NCBI RefSeq assembly: GCF_000701705.1
Contig: NZ_JNJP01000004.1
Location: 90,093-154,092, forward strand
DNA: 64,000 nt
Direction of reading: 5' to 3'
Origin: Bilophila wadsworthia ATCC 49260
GTDB taxonomy: Bacteria > Desulfobacterota > Desulfovibrionia > Desulfovibrionales > Desulfovibrionaceae
Both the position numbers and the translations under genes were made by a program. Below, piece by piece: positions 27,177-35,446 of this stretch (position 1 is its first letter; the number at the start of each line of letters is the position of its first letter). A model generated the notes under the pieces. The model was not told where the DNA came from and did not search any database. It saw only the letters and a program-made list of their open reading frames with translations.

Positions 27177-28079
27177 TCAGTGCCGCATTGCCGCCCGCCG
27201 GGCCCTCTCGGCCCGCTGGCCTGAGATGTGAAACAATGCCAGCCCGGAGAGGATGAGCGCGCCCCCGATCCATGTTTCCACGCCTGGCAGCTCGCTGATC
27301 ACCACATAGCCGAGCACAAACGAAAGCAGCGGCGTCAAAAACATGAACTTGGTCACGTCACTGGTGGTCGCAGCAAAAGAAAGCGCCTTCGCCCATAACA
27401 GATACGCCAGCGCACTCGGGAAAACGCCCAGAAAGATCACCGCGATCACATGGGAAAGAGGGGCCGACTCGATCTGGCGTATGGATTCCGGCAAAAAGCC
27501 CGCAAGCATCACCGTTGCCGTAAAAAAACTGTAGGCCGTTATCTGGAGCGACGTATACCCGTTTGCATAGAGCCGCTGGATCACGTTGTACGCACTGATG
27601 GCAAGGGCGGCCCCGAGCATCCAGAATACCCCGGCGTTGATTGAAACGCTCCCGTTCCACAGCATGAGGACGAGCACCCCGAGGAACGCAAGCCACAGCG
27701 CAATCCACGCAAGCCGCGTCAAACGTTCCCGGAATACGACGGACGCCATCAGCGCCGTAATGATGGGCGCGGTGGCAATGAGGATACATCCCGTGGCCGC
27801 CGTCAGCGTCTCGGAGCCTTTATTGAAGATGAACAGATAGATGGAAAACCCGAGCGCGCCGGAAAGCGTGAACCGGGGCAACTCGCGCCAGCTAAGCATC
27901 CTCACCCCCTTGCAGCGCAACACGGCATAGAGCACCACGGACGCGATGGCGCAACGCAGGAACCCGAGCGCGGTTGACGAAAAAGACAGCAACGCCACTT
28001 TCGTGAATACGAATGCGGACGACCACAGGACTACGGTGGCGAAGGCATACCACTGGCTCGAAACGGCTCCGGTTTTCAT
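27177..28079 (-). CDS. EamA/DMT-family transporter
   Basis: 300 residues from ATG 28079 (MKTGAVSS), preferred over the ATG 15 bases upstream because GGAGAAGAG directly precedes it. Ten hydrophobic segments form two EamA halves (first with ATVVLWSSAFVFTKVALLSF, second from ALAISAYNVIQRLYANGY). Members are secondary exporters of amino acids, metabolites or drugs, and the substrate is not predictable. It is monocistronic by spacing. Confidence 0.9.
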   Translation of the reverse strand: MKTGAVSSQWYAFATVVLWSSAFVFTKVALLSFSSTALGFLRCAIASVVLYAVLRCKGVRMLSWRELPRFTLSGALGFSIYLFIFNKGSETLTAATGCILIATAPIITALMASVVFRERLTRLAWIALWLAFLGVLVLMLWNGSVSINAGVFWMLGAALAISAYNVIQRLYANGYTSLQITAYSFFTATVMLAGFLPESIRQIESAPLSHVIAVIFLGVFPSALAYLLWAKALSFAATTSDVTKFMFLTPLLSFVLGYVVISELPGVETWIGGALILSGLALFHISGQRAERARRAAMRH

Positions 28080-28254
28080 CTCTTCTCCGCGCATTCGGGG
28101 TATAAGGACTGTTTCTTAAGCTGCTCAAGGTGCGTACGCAGACGATTTTCCAACGTCTCCCGGACGGCCGCAGCCAGCGCTGCCGCTTTTCCGTCGAAAA
28201 AAGGCGGCGGTCCCCCAAATAGCCAAGGGCCCGCCGTCCGGATCAACCGTTGAG

Positions 28255-29082
28255 TCAGTTCCAGCCGATGTGCCTGACGAGCGCGGAACGGGTTTCAACC
28301 GTACGCCGATAATTGATGGAGGGATAGCCGAACAACATTGCGTATCCCAGTTGGTGCGTATCCGGAATACCCAAACGGGGCAGGAAGTCAGGCAGCACGT
28401 CCCGCAGGCACCAGTACAGCAGGCCGCACCAGAGCGTGCCTATCCCGCGCGCCTGTGCCATCAGCTCGAAGTACGACAGATAGATGAGCGGGTCCTGCTC
28501 GACGCAGGTCGCATTCTTCGCGTTGGCCACGATCACGCAATGCGGAGCGGAGCGGAAAATGCCGTCCCATCCCCCGGCCTTCCAGAGCTTTCCGGCGGAA
28601 AGGAAAAACGCGCGGCGCTGGCAGTCCGGCATGGCACCCGTTTCCGCCAGCTCGTCCAGACGCAGGTAGACAGCCTCCCGGAGGGCATCCATCGCCGCAA
28701 TGTCGTCGACAACCGAAACCAGCAGATTCTGCGCATTGCTGCCGGTAGGCGCGTAGGCCGCACTGTCGAGAAGCTCTTGAAGCAACCCGGGCGAAACGTT
28801 TTCGCGCTTATAGTGCCGTACGGAGCGGCGCCCCTTGAACAGCGTATCCAGTTGGCGGGGCTCCGGGATATTGCCCGCAAGCGGCGTGCAATCAGAGGCT
28901 GCCGCCCCCATAATGGAAACAGCCCCCGTAGGGCAGACCGCAAGGCAGTGCTGACAGCGGATACAGTGCCCTTCATCGACCATCACGGGGTACGTGTCCA
29001 TGCGGAGAGCCTGATGCAGACAATCTTTGACGCAAGCCCCGCACGAAACGCACAGGGACTCATCCACCTTGAAATCAATCAT
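28255..29082 (-). CDS. ferredoxin-fused nitroreductase family protein
   Basis: 275 residues from ATG 29082 (MIDFKVDESL) with CAAGGAGG upstream; the longer open frame to 29421 has no family similarity. Residues 1-60 hold two [4Fe-4S] motifs (CVSCGACVKDC and CIRCQHCLAVCP). From about residue 85 a nitroreductase flavin domain follows (RRSVRHYKRENV, AYAPTGSNAQN). Such fusions occur in anaerobes and feed ferredoxin-level electrons to FMN for reduction of nitro groups or other unsaturated substrates. A 29-base element at 29150-29178 upstream is nearly repeated at 50046-50074. Confidence 0.87.
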   Translation of the reverse strand: MIDFKVDESLCVSCGACVKDCLHQALRMDTYPVMVDEGHCIRCQHCLAVCPTGAVSIMGAAASDCTPLAGNIPEPRQLDTLFKGRRSVRHYKRENVSPGLLQELLDSAAYAPTGSNAQNLLVSVVDDIAAMDALREAVYLRLDELAETGAMPDCQRRAFFLSAGKLWKAGGWDGIFRSAPHCVIVANAKNATCVEQDPLIYLSYFELMAQARGIGTLWCGLLYWCLRDVLPDFLPRLGIPDTHQLGYAMLFGYPSINYRRTVETRSALVRHIGWN

Positions 29083-29149
29083 GATTGCCTCCTTGAGGTT
29101 CTTCCTTCCGGGAATAGCATACCTGCCCTTTTTCGCAAGGGCGCACCTT

Positions 29150-29178
29150 TCATAAAAATACCTTTTAAGTACAAATAG
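29150..29178 (-). promoter_or_regulatory. conserved 29-base element, copy 1
   Basis: Matches 50046-50074 at 24 of 29 positions, four of the five differences being transitions. Core on the minus strand: TTTGTACTYAAAAGRTA. It lies 68 bases upstream of the ferredoxin-nitroreductase start. Function unknown, possibly a regulator site. Confidence 0.4.
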
Positions 29179-29251
29179 ATGTTTGCCAGAAGCCACCTTC
29201 TCCACGTACAACCAACCCCATCCCTTTGCGCTTTCCACACAGGACACGAAA

Positions 29252-29275
29252 AAAGGCCGGAACATTCCGGCCTTT
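29252..29275 (-). terminator. terminator of the arylsulfotransferase gene
   Basis: Short-loop hairpin (ggccgga/tccggcc, extended by AAA/TTT) followed on the minus strand by TTTTTT. It lies 170 bases after the arylsulfotransferase stop. Confidence 0.75.
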
Positions 29276-29445
29276 CCCGTTTCCGCCCGGCGCAAACAAA
29301 ACCCGGCCCCACGGTACAGCAGGGCGAATCCCATTTCCCCAACGCAACAGGCGAACGGTACTTTCTCTCGAAGGAAAAGGAACTCCAGGGATGCCGCCCT
29401 GCCCTTCATGCAAGGCGGCAATCCCCAAACCCCTCTTTCTCCCGC

Positions 29446-30897
29446 TTACTTGTCTTCTGGATCTTCGACGGAAGCGACGCACAGGGCGTTGCTGCCTTCA
29501 TAGGGCACGCAGCCTTCAACGCTCACTTCCTTGGCCCGATCGCCGAACGCCGCCGCGCCGGGCACGCGGAAGGTGGAAACGTCCAGAGGCTCGATGGCCG
29601 TTTCAACGGGCTTGGCGACCTGCGGCACCCATTCGTAGGGCACACGGTAAGCGCGGTACGTCATGTTCATGGGCACGAACTTGCCCTTGTACGGGGAAAC
29701 GAATTCCCACACGATCTTGTGGTCGGGCGTCACTTCAAACACGCGGCCGTCGGAACCTTCGGTGATCAGGGTGTTGCCGTTGGGCAAACGCTGCATACCG
29801 CTGATGAAGGGGCTGTAGAAGCGGTTGCTGTCCATCGGGGCGAGGAACCCGGCTTCAGTGGGCGTGTACTGCCACACGATCTTCATGGCCACGGGGTCGA
29901 TTTCCAACACGCGGGAATAGTCGCGCAAGGCCGCCTTCACGCCGGTAGGAGCACCGGGGTTCGGCACGTCGTAGCCGCCCCAGCCGCCGTTGTCGAACAC
30001 GAGGATGTTGCCGCCGCCAGGCAGGGTGTGAGGAATCATGTGCGCATGATGCTGCCCGATGATCCAGCCGATAGCTTTGGCCTCAGGACTGTTGTCGTAA
30101 TCCGGGCCAAGCTTCCAAGTGATTTTGCCGGTGGCTTTGGAAATGATGAAAATAATGTTGGCTTCGCGGCCGTCCACGATGATATTGTCGGGATGGAAAC
30201 GCTCGTCGCCCGCGTCATACCATTTGTTCGGGCCGAGCACGGACATGGAATTGATGTGCATCCAGTCCCCCATGCCCTCGGGCTGCGTGGGGCGGTAGTT
30301 GGGATTGCGGGCGAGGGTGTTCTTGGGGCCTTCGCGGAAGCCCATTTCGTCGAAATGCTCGTTGCAGTTCCATTCCCACACGATGTCGCCGTCCCAGTCC
30401 ACTTCGAGGATCACGTCGTCGAGAAGCTGCTTGTCGGAAATCTTGGGATTGCGGGCGTTGCGGTGCGCGAGCACAAGCGTATTGCCGGAGTCGGTCTTGG
30501 GCTCCATGCCGGGCGCGTAGTAGCCGGTGGTGCTGCCTTCGCGCTGGAAATCATGATGATAGCGGGCCATCCAGCGGCCGGGGATACCGGGATCGTCGAT
30601 GAATTCGTTCCTATCGAACTTCCAGACGATATTGCCGTCCCAGTCCACCTGAATGACATCAAGCCCGTCCTGCACACTGTACTTGCCGCTGCGGCGGCCA
30701 CGGCTGGTCAGCAGATAGCCGCCAGGGAAAATCTTGTTGGGCATCCCGTGAACACCTTTCCAGACATTCACCTCACGGCCGTTCATATCCATAAGGACGG
30801 CTCCGACTTCCTGCGCCTGAAAAATCGTAAAACCGTTCCAGCTTCTTTCGGGATCGTAGACGGTTACACCAGTGGGATAAATGGTAGGATGGCCCAT
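29446..30897 (-). CDS. arylsulfate sulfotransferase (ASST) family protein
   Basis: 483 residues from ATG 30897 (MGHPTIYPTGV), with AAGGAG eight bases upstream. Repeated blades such as VDWDGNIVWKFDRNEF, VDWDGDIVWEWN and KIVWQYTPTEAG indicate a six-bladed propeller. Histidines in HINSMSVL, GQHHAHMIPHTLPGG and neighbouring positions fit the catalytic set of PAPS-independent aryl sulfotransferases, which shift sulfate between phenols through a histidine intermediate. Well-studied AssT enzymes are periplasmic; here no signal peptide is visible, so location or activity may differ. It is monocistronic with its own terminator. A non-catalytic propeller role cannot be excluded. Confidence 0.85.
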   Translation of the reverse strand: MGHPTIYPTGVTVYDPERSWNGFTIFQAQEVGAVLMDMNGREVNVWKGVHGMPNKIFPGGYLLTSRGRRSGKYSVQDGLDVIQVDWDGNIVWKFDRNEFIDDPGIPGRWMARYHHDFQREGSTTGYYAPGMEPKTDSGNTLVLAHRNARNPKISDKQLLDDVILEVDWDGDIVWEWNCNEHFDEMGFREGPKNTLARNPNYRPTQPEGMGDWMHINSMSVLGPNKWYDAGDERFHPDNIIVDGREANIIFIISKATGKITWKLGPDYDNSPEAKAIGWIIGQHHAHMIPHTLPGGGNILVFDNGGWGGYDVPNPGAPTGVKAALRDYSRVLEIDPVAMKIVWQYTPTEAGFLAPMDSNRFYSPFISGMQRLPNGNTLITEGSDGRVFEVTPDHKIVWEFVSPYKGKFVPMNMTYRAYRVPYEWVPQVAKPVETAIEPLDVSTFRVPGAAAFGDRAKEVSVEGCVPYEGSNALCVASVEDPEDK

Positions 30898-31278
30898 GAC
30901 ATGCTCCTTAATTTGTAGTGCGTCAGGAGAACTTCTCTCCACATGGCTGAACCCTACCCCGAAAAAGGAATCCCGCGCTGTTGCGTTTGTTACATTTGGC
31001 GCAACTATTCCACATCTCCTCTCAACAAAAATAATTATCCTTTATTTTAAGTATGCTGTGATAATTTTCCCACCCTCACGGCTTCTTCCGTTTGGCTTTC
31101 CCGTGCTCCGCCCAGCCTTTTTGCCATCCTTTCACGCAATCCGGCCTACCGCCCAAGTACAAGGCACTCCGACCCCCAAAAAACTTTTTTGAGGACACAA
31201 AATAACTCTTGTTTCCACCCGCATAGCGGGAGGTTTATTGTTTCGGCCGCCTCGCGCCCTCAACAGGCTGAAGCCCAT
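30898..31278. other. intergenic, no gene seen
   Basis: About 380 AT-rich bases upstream of the arylsulfotransferase and downstream of rplT. The promoter for the former must lie here, but no convincing box pair was found. Confidence 0.5.
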
Positions 31279-31313
31279 AAAAAAGGGGCGGACTCATACC
31301 GAGTCCGCCCCTT
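31279..31313 (-). terminator. terminator of the thrS-infC-rpmI-rplT operon
   Basis: Thirteen-base-pair stem (31283-31295 with 31301-31313), five-base loop. On the minus strand it is followed by TTTTTT (31284-31279). Confidence 0.85.
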
Positions 31314-31426
31314 GCGTGTCAATCAGGATGGTCCCCGTGAAAGACCCATCACATCGAGCTTTATACTGTAGAGCAAAGGACGAATCCTCTGCCTTGCTTC
31401 CTTGCTTGGTTCGCCCGAAACGCGCC

Positions 31427-31780
31427 TTAGGCGAGCTTCGTCTTGGCCAGTTCGACCAACTTGGCGAAATCTTCCTTCTGACGCACGGCGAGGTCGGCCA
31501 GAACCTTACGGTTCAGAGCCACGCCAGCCTGAGCCAAGCCAAACATCAGCTTGGAATAGGACAGGCCGTTTTCGCGGGCGCCAGCGTTGATGCGCAGGAT
31601 CCACAGCTTGCGGAATTCGCGCTTGCGCTGCTTACGGCCCACAAAGGCGTACGCGAGCGAACGTTCAACAGCTTCACGAGCGGTGCGGTACAAACGGCTG
31701 CGGCCTCCGCGGAAGCCTTTAGCCATATCCAAATATTTCTTGTGCCTACGATGGGCAGCAAGACCTCTCTTCACGCGCAT
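31427..31780 (-). CDS. rplT: 50S ribosomal protein L20
   Basis: 117 residues, the usual L20 length. It begins MRVKRGLAAHRRHKKYLDMAKGF and contains RLYRTAREAVERSLAYAFVGRK. It is highly basic, with an N-terminal tail that threads 23S rRNA during early 50S assembly. GGAGG lies before the ATG. It is last in the conserved thrS-infC-rpmI-rplT order. In other bacteria L20 represses its own operon by binding mRNA; no such site was identified here. Confidence 0.98.
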   Translation of the reverse strand: MRVKRGLAAHRRHKKYLDMAKGFRGGRSRLYRTAREAVERSLAYAFVGRKQRKREFRKLWILRINAGARENGLSYSKLMFGLAQAGVALNRKVLADLAVRQKEDFAKLVELAKTKLA

Positions 31781-31867
31781 GGAATTATCCTCCGATGCTT
31801 ATTGGGAACCCGGCGAGGCGGAGATCATGCCAGCCGAGTGCAGAAAAAGGGATACAATCCGCTACGC

Positions 31868-32065
31868 TTAGGCGTAGGGCATCATCCGACGAACAGCCTT
31901 CACGTTGGTGGCATCCACCAAAGCGCCCTGGCCCAAACGCATCTTGCGCTTGGCATCCTTCTTGGTGAGGATGTGGCGCAGGTTCTGTCTGCGACGTTTG
32001 AACTTGCCGGTGCCAGTGGTGGAAAACCGCTTGGCGGCACAACGTCTGGTCTTCATCTTAGGCAT
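31868..32065 (-). CDS. rpmI: 50S ribosomal protein L35
   Basis: 65 residues from ATG 32065 (MPKMKTRRCAAKRF), six bases after AGGAG; the alternative TTG two codons upstream is less likely. It is basic, with the L35 pattern RRRQNLRHIL and KKDAKRKMRLG. Structural protein of the large subunit, between infC and rplT as in most bacteria. Confidence 0.97.
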   Translation of the reverse strand: MPKMKTRRCAAKRFSTTGTGKFKRRRQNLRHILTKKDAKRKMRLGQGALVDATNVKAVRRMMPYA

Positions 32066-32215
32066 GGTCAACTCCTGACTTGAGGATCAATCTCACGGGG
32101 AAATCCTATGGGGGCACGACACCCCAACACCTCCACGTCCGAAGACGTGAAGGCGTATGATGTCCTATTTGGACGCCGTTGGCAAGTGCTCGCAGGGGTA
32201 TGACCGCGAAAAATG

Positions 32216-32800
32216 CTAGTCTTCCTGAGCCGGAGCGTCCTGAGCGCCACTCTTCTTGGCCACTGGCGTCAGCAGCATCTGAAGGGTACGGCCTTCCGCT
32301 CTCGGTTCCTGCTCGACCTTGCCCACGTCCTTGGTGTCGGCAATGACACGTTCGAGGATGCTCAGCCCGCGATCCTTATGGACGATTTCACGCCCACGGA
32401 AGAAAACCGTCACTTTAACGCGGTCTCCATCCTCAAGGAATCGCTTGATATGCCGGACCTTGGTCTCGAAATCGTGGTCGTCGGTCTTAGGACGGACCTT
32501 GATTTCCTTGATCTGCACCACGGTCTGGCGTTTCTTGGCCTCTTGCTTCTTTTTCTGCGTCTCGTACTTGAACTTGCCGTAGTCCATCACACGACAGACC
32601 GGCGGATCGGCCGTAGCGGCGACTTCCACCAGATCAAGACCGTGTTCCTTGGCCATGGCAATGGCTTCATTACGGCCCAGAATACCAAGCTGTTCCCCTT
32701 CGGGGCCGATTACCCGCAGTTCACGGGCACGAATCTGTTCGTTCCGGCGCACGCCGTCTTGGGGTACATCCCGACGAGGCTTTGCATTAAGAGAAGCGAT
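32216..32800 (-). CDS. infC: translation initiation factor IF-3, probable AUC start
   Basis: The conserved part begins at GTG 32752 (VRRNEQIRARELRVIG), but similarity to other deltaproteobacterial IF-3 continues upstream (NAKPRRDVPQDG). No ATG, GTG or TTG fits there. ATC 32800-32798, seven bases after GGAGGG, opens the frame and gives 194 residues. It overlaps the end of thrS by 14 bases. Rare start codons are a known trait of infC, because IF-3 discriminates against them and so represses itself. The N-domain is followed by the KIKVRPK-type linker and the C-domain (DFETKVRHIKRFLEDGD). A GTG 32752 start (178 residues) is the fallback. Confidence 0.93.
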   Translation of the reverse strand: MASLNAKPRRDVPQDGVRRNEQIRARELRVIGPEGEQLGILGRNEAIAMAKEHGLDLVEVAATADPPVCRVMDYGKFKYETQKKKQEAKKRQTVVQIKEIKVRPKTDDHDFETKVRHIKRFLEDGDRVKVTVFFRGREIVHKDRGLSILERVIADTKDVGKVEQEPRAEGRTLQMLLTPVAKKSGAQDAPAQED

Positions 32801-34727
32801 AGCTCATCCCTCCACGTTTGAACGGTTCCGCGCAGTCTTCCTGCACCAAGGCCGCCACTTCGTCCAACGACTTCACGCCCAGATTTTCTCCGGTGCGCAG
32901 ACGGACGTTGACGCTGCGGGCTTCCACTTCCTTGTCGCCGACGACAAGGATATACGGAATCTTGGCAAGCTGAGCCTCACGAACTTTGAAGCCCAGTTTT
33001 TCATTGCGCGTATCAACTTCCGCACGGATGCCCTGCTTCATCAAAGCCTCACAGGCTTCTTCAGCAAAGGCGTTCTGTGCGTCGGTAACAGTCAATATCT
33101 TGGCCTGCACGGGAGCGAGCCAAGTGGGGAAAGCTCCGGCGTAATGCTCGGTAAGCACCCCGATAAAACGTTCCAGCGACCCCAGAATGGCGCGGTGCAC
33201 CATAACGGGGCGATGCCGCTCGCCATCCTGTCCCACGTATTCCAGCTCGAAGCGTTCCGGCAACGTAAAGTCGCACTGGATGGTGGAGAGCTGCCATTCG
33301 CGGCCGATGGCGTCCGTCACCTTCACGTCGATCTTCGGGCCGTAGAAGGCGCCGTCCCCGGCGTTGATGGTGTAAGACAGATTCGCACGTTCCACAGCCT
33401 TGATCAAGGCGTTGGTGGCGAGTTCCCAAGCCTCGTCGGAGCCGATGGCCTTCGCGGGCTTGGTGGAAATGACCACGCGGTACTGGAAACCGAACAACGC
33501 CATCAGGTCGCGGACCAGCGCGATGACGCCGATGATTTCATCTTCCAGCTGCTCGGGCGCGCAAATGATATGCGCGTCATCCTGCGTGAACTGGCGCACA
33601 CGCAGCAGGCCGTGCAGCACGCCGGACTTTTCGTGACGGTGCACGACGCCGAGCTCGAAATACCTCTGCGGCAATTCACGATAGCTGCGCAGATGCGCAT
33701 TGTAAATGAGCATGTGCGAAACGCAGTTCATGGGCTTGATGCCGTACATGTCGCCTTCGATCTCCGTGAAATACATGTTTTCACGATAGTTGGCGTAATG
33801 CCCGGACTGTTCCCACAGCTCGCGGCGCAGAACCTGAGGGCCCTGCACAAGCTGATAACCGCGCTTGATGTGTTCGCGGCGCAGGAAATCTTCAAGGATC
33901 GTACGGAGCAGCATCCCCTTGGGCAGCCAGAAGACCATACCGGCGGCCACATCCTCATGGAACGCGAACAGATCGAGTTCCTTGCCGAGCTTGCGGTGGT
34001 CGCGGCGCTTGGCCTCTTCGATACGGTTCAGGTATTCCTTGAGATCCTTGGCATCGGCAAAGGCCGTTGCGTAGATGCGGGAAAGCATACGGTTCTTTTC
34101 GTCGCCGCGCCAGTACGCCCCGGCAACGGACAACAGCTTGAACGCCTTTACGAACCCGGCATTCGGAATGTGCGGCCCACGGCACAGGTCAACAAAATCG
34201 CCGTTCCTGTACAGGGTGATGGTCCCGTCTTCGAGGCCCTCGATCAGCTCGACCTTGTAGGGCTCGCCCATATCGTTGAACAACTTGACGGCGTCGGCCT
34301 TGGAAATGTCCATCCGCTCGAACGGAACCGCGGCATCAATGATGCGCTGCATTTCCGCTTCGATGGCTTCGAACTGATCGGGCGAAAACGGCGTTTCCAC
34401 GTCGAAATCGTAGTAGAAGCCGTTTTCGATGGAGGGGCCGATGGTCACCTTGGCGGCGGGGAAGAGCTTCTTGACGGCCGCGGCCATGACGTGCGCGGCG
34501 GAATGGCGGATGAGGCCCAGCCCTTCGGGGGTGTCGGCAGTAACAGGAGTCAGGGTGAGAGTCTCGGTAGTAGTGGGGACAGGCGCAGTCAGATCCAGAA
34601 GCGTATCGCCGGCCTTGCAGGCAATCGCCGCCTTGAAGCGTTTTCCGCTCAATCCCTCTTTCAGAGCATCCGCACAGGACGCCCCGTCGGAGACCTCAAC
34701 CATTTTTCCTTCTACTGAGACTTGCAT
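32787..34727 (-). CDS. thrS: threonyl-tRNA synthetase
   Basis: 646 residues, full length. A TGS domain (1-65) precedes the editing domain with HSAAHVMAAAVKKLFP. The class II catalytic core (about 240-540) includes zinc and active-site residues (KPMNCVSHM, HRHEKSGVLHGLLRVRQFTQDDAH). The C-terminal anticodon-binding domain starts near 545. It charges tRNA-Thr in the cytoplasm. AAGGTG lies before ATG 34727. It opens the translation operon and its stop overlaps the infC start. The tRNA-Val gene just upstream ends in its own terminator. Confidence 0.98.
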   Translation of the reverse strand: MQVSVEGKMVEVSDGASCADALKEGLSGKRFKAAIACKAGDTLLDLTAPVPTTTETLTLTPVTADTPEGLGLIRHSAAHVMAAAVKKLFPAAKVTIGPSIENGFYYDFDVETPFSPDQFEAIEAEMQRIIDAAVPFERMDISKADAVKLFNDMGEPYKVELIEGLEDGTITLYRNGDFVDLCRGPHIPNAGFVKAFKLLSVAGAYWRGDEKNRMLSRIYATAFADAKDLKEYLNRIEEAKRRDHRKLGKELDLFAFHEDVAAGMVFWLPKGMLLRTILEDFLRREHIKRGYQLVQGPQVLRRELWEQSGHYANYRENMYFTEIEGDMYGIKPMNCVSHMLIYNAHLRSYRELPQRYFELGVVHRHEKSGVLHGLLRVRQFTQDDAHIICAPEQLEDEIIGVIALVRDLMALFGFQYRVVISTKPAKAIGSDEAWELATNALIKAVERANLSYTINAGDGAFYGPKIDVKVTDAIGREWQLSTIQCDFTLPERFELEYVGQDGERHRPVMVHRAILGSLERFIGVLTEHYAGAFPTWLAPVQAKILTVTDAQNAFAEEACEALMKQGIRAEVDTRNEKLGFKVREAQLAKIPYILVVGDKEVEARSVNVRLRTGENLGVKSLDEVAALVQEDCAEPFKRGGMSYRFS

Positions 34728-34780
34728 GACAGCACCTTTTTGTTGGCTTCGGAGCTCATCCGAATAACAATAACAACGAG

Positions 34781-34817
34781 AAAAAAACAGGGAAGGAGGT
34801 GAACCTCCCTCCCTGTT
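34781..34817 (-). terminator. terminator of the tRNA-Val transcript
   Basis: Stem of 13 pairs with one mismatch (34786-34799 with 34804-34817), tetraloop, followed on the minus strand by seven T. It lies eleven bases after the tRNA CCA end. Confidence 0.8.
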
Positions 34818-34827
34818 CGGAGTCTTA

Positions 34828-34903
34828 TGGTAGGCACGAGCAGACTTGAACTGCTGACCCCTTCCGTGTCAAGGAAGTGCTCTGCCACCTGAGCTACGCG
34901 CCT
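34828..34903 (-). tRNA. tRNA-Val(GAC)
   Basis: 76 bases with encoded CCA (34830-34828). The acceptor stem is AGGCGCG/CGTGCCT, D-arm GCTC...GAGC, and the anticodon loop TTGACAC gives anticodon GAC. T-arm GTTCAAGTC is present. A good promoter lies at 34924-34952. Confidence 0.96.
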
Positions 34904-34923
34904 TCAACGTGATGCGAGAACTG

Positions 34924-34952
34924 CTTCTACGCAGGTTCCCCCTCTCCGTCAA
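34924..34952 (-). promoter_or_regulatory. promoter of tRNA-Val
   Basis: TTGACG (34952-34947), 17-base spacer, TAGAAG (34929-34924) on the minus strand, about 20 bases before the tRNA 5' end. Confidence 0.6.
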
Positions 34953-35100
34953 GCGATTTTTCGGTTTTCTTTCAAAAATCTTTTTTTCCGAAGCCTGCTC
35001 TTGCCTAACCCATTCGATCTTTTTATATTCGTTATCAGAAAAATTTCGGATCTCCGCCCTTACCGTATGCGGGGATCATCCATCCCCAACAGGAATAGCT

Positions 35101-35367
35101 ATGATGTCAGCCCATTACCCTACCGACAAAGGCGTCGCCGCCCGCGTGGAAGAGCTTCTCCGCGAACAGCTTCTTGAGCTCGGAGAAGACCCGGCAAGCC
35201 TCGCCCCTCACCTCATCATGCAAAACATGCAGTGCGAGGTCTATCCCGACGAGTCCATGGTGTATATCTGGAAGGACATCCCGATCCTCCGCGTCGCCCC
35301 CGAGCGCACCGATACGGGCGTCATGTGGCGCATGTTCACCCGCGACGAGGGTGAACCGCTCCAGTAA
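35101..35367 (+). CDS. small conserved hypothetical protein
   Basis: 88 residues starting at tandem ATGs (35101 or 35104) after AGGAAT. The frame is open further upstream but that part is low-complexity and lacks a site. It is acidic, soluble and without signal, with the segments ARVEELLREQLLELGEDPASLAPHLI and YPDESMVYIWKDIPILRV. I do not recognise the family. It is monocistronic and followed four bases later by a strong terminator, which supports it being a real gene. Confidence 0.7.
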   Translation: MMSAHYPTDKGVAARVEELLREQLLELGEDPASLAPHLIMQNMQCEVYPDESMVYIWKDIPILRVAPERTDTGVMWRMFTRDEGEPLQ

Positions 35368-35370
35368 AAA

Positions 35371-35400
35371 GAAAAGGGCGGAACCTGCTCCGCCCTTTTC
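35371..35400 (+). terminator. intrinsic terminator
   Basis: Twelve-base-pair stem (35371-35382 with 35389-35400), six-base loop, T4 within the arm. It may also serve the convergent GMC oxidoreductase gene. Confidence 0.8.
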
Positions 35401-35446
35401 TTATGCCGAACGGCTCCCTTTCTTTAAGAAAGGACTCCCTTTCCCG

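Noticed and set aside
29083..29421. N-terminal extension of the ferredoxin-nitroreductase frame
   Set aside because: It crosses a terminator hairpin and the conserved 29-base element; the ATG at 29082 has a strong Shine-Dalgarno.
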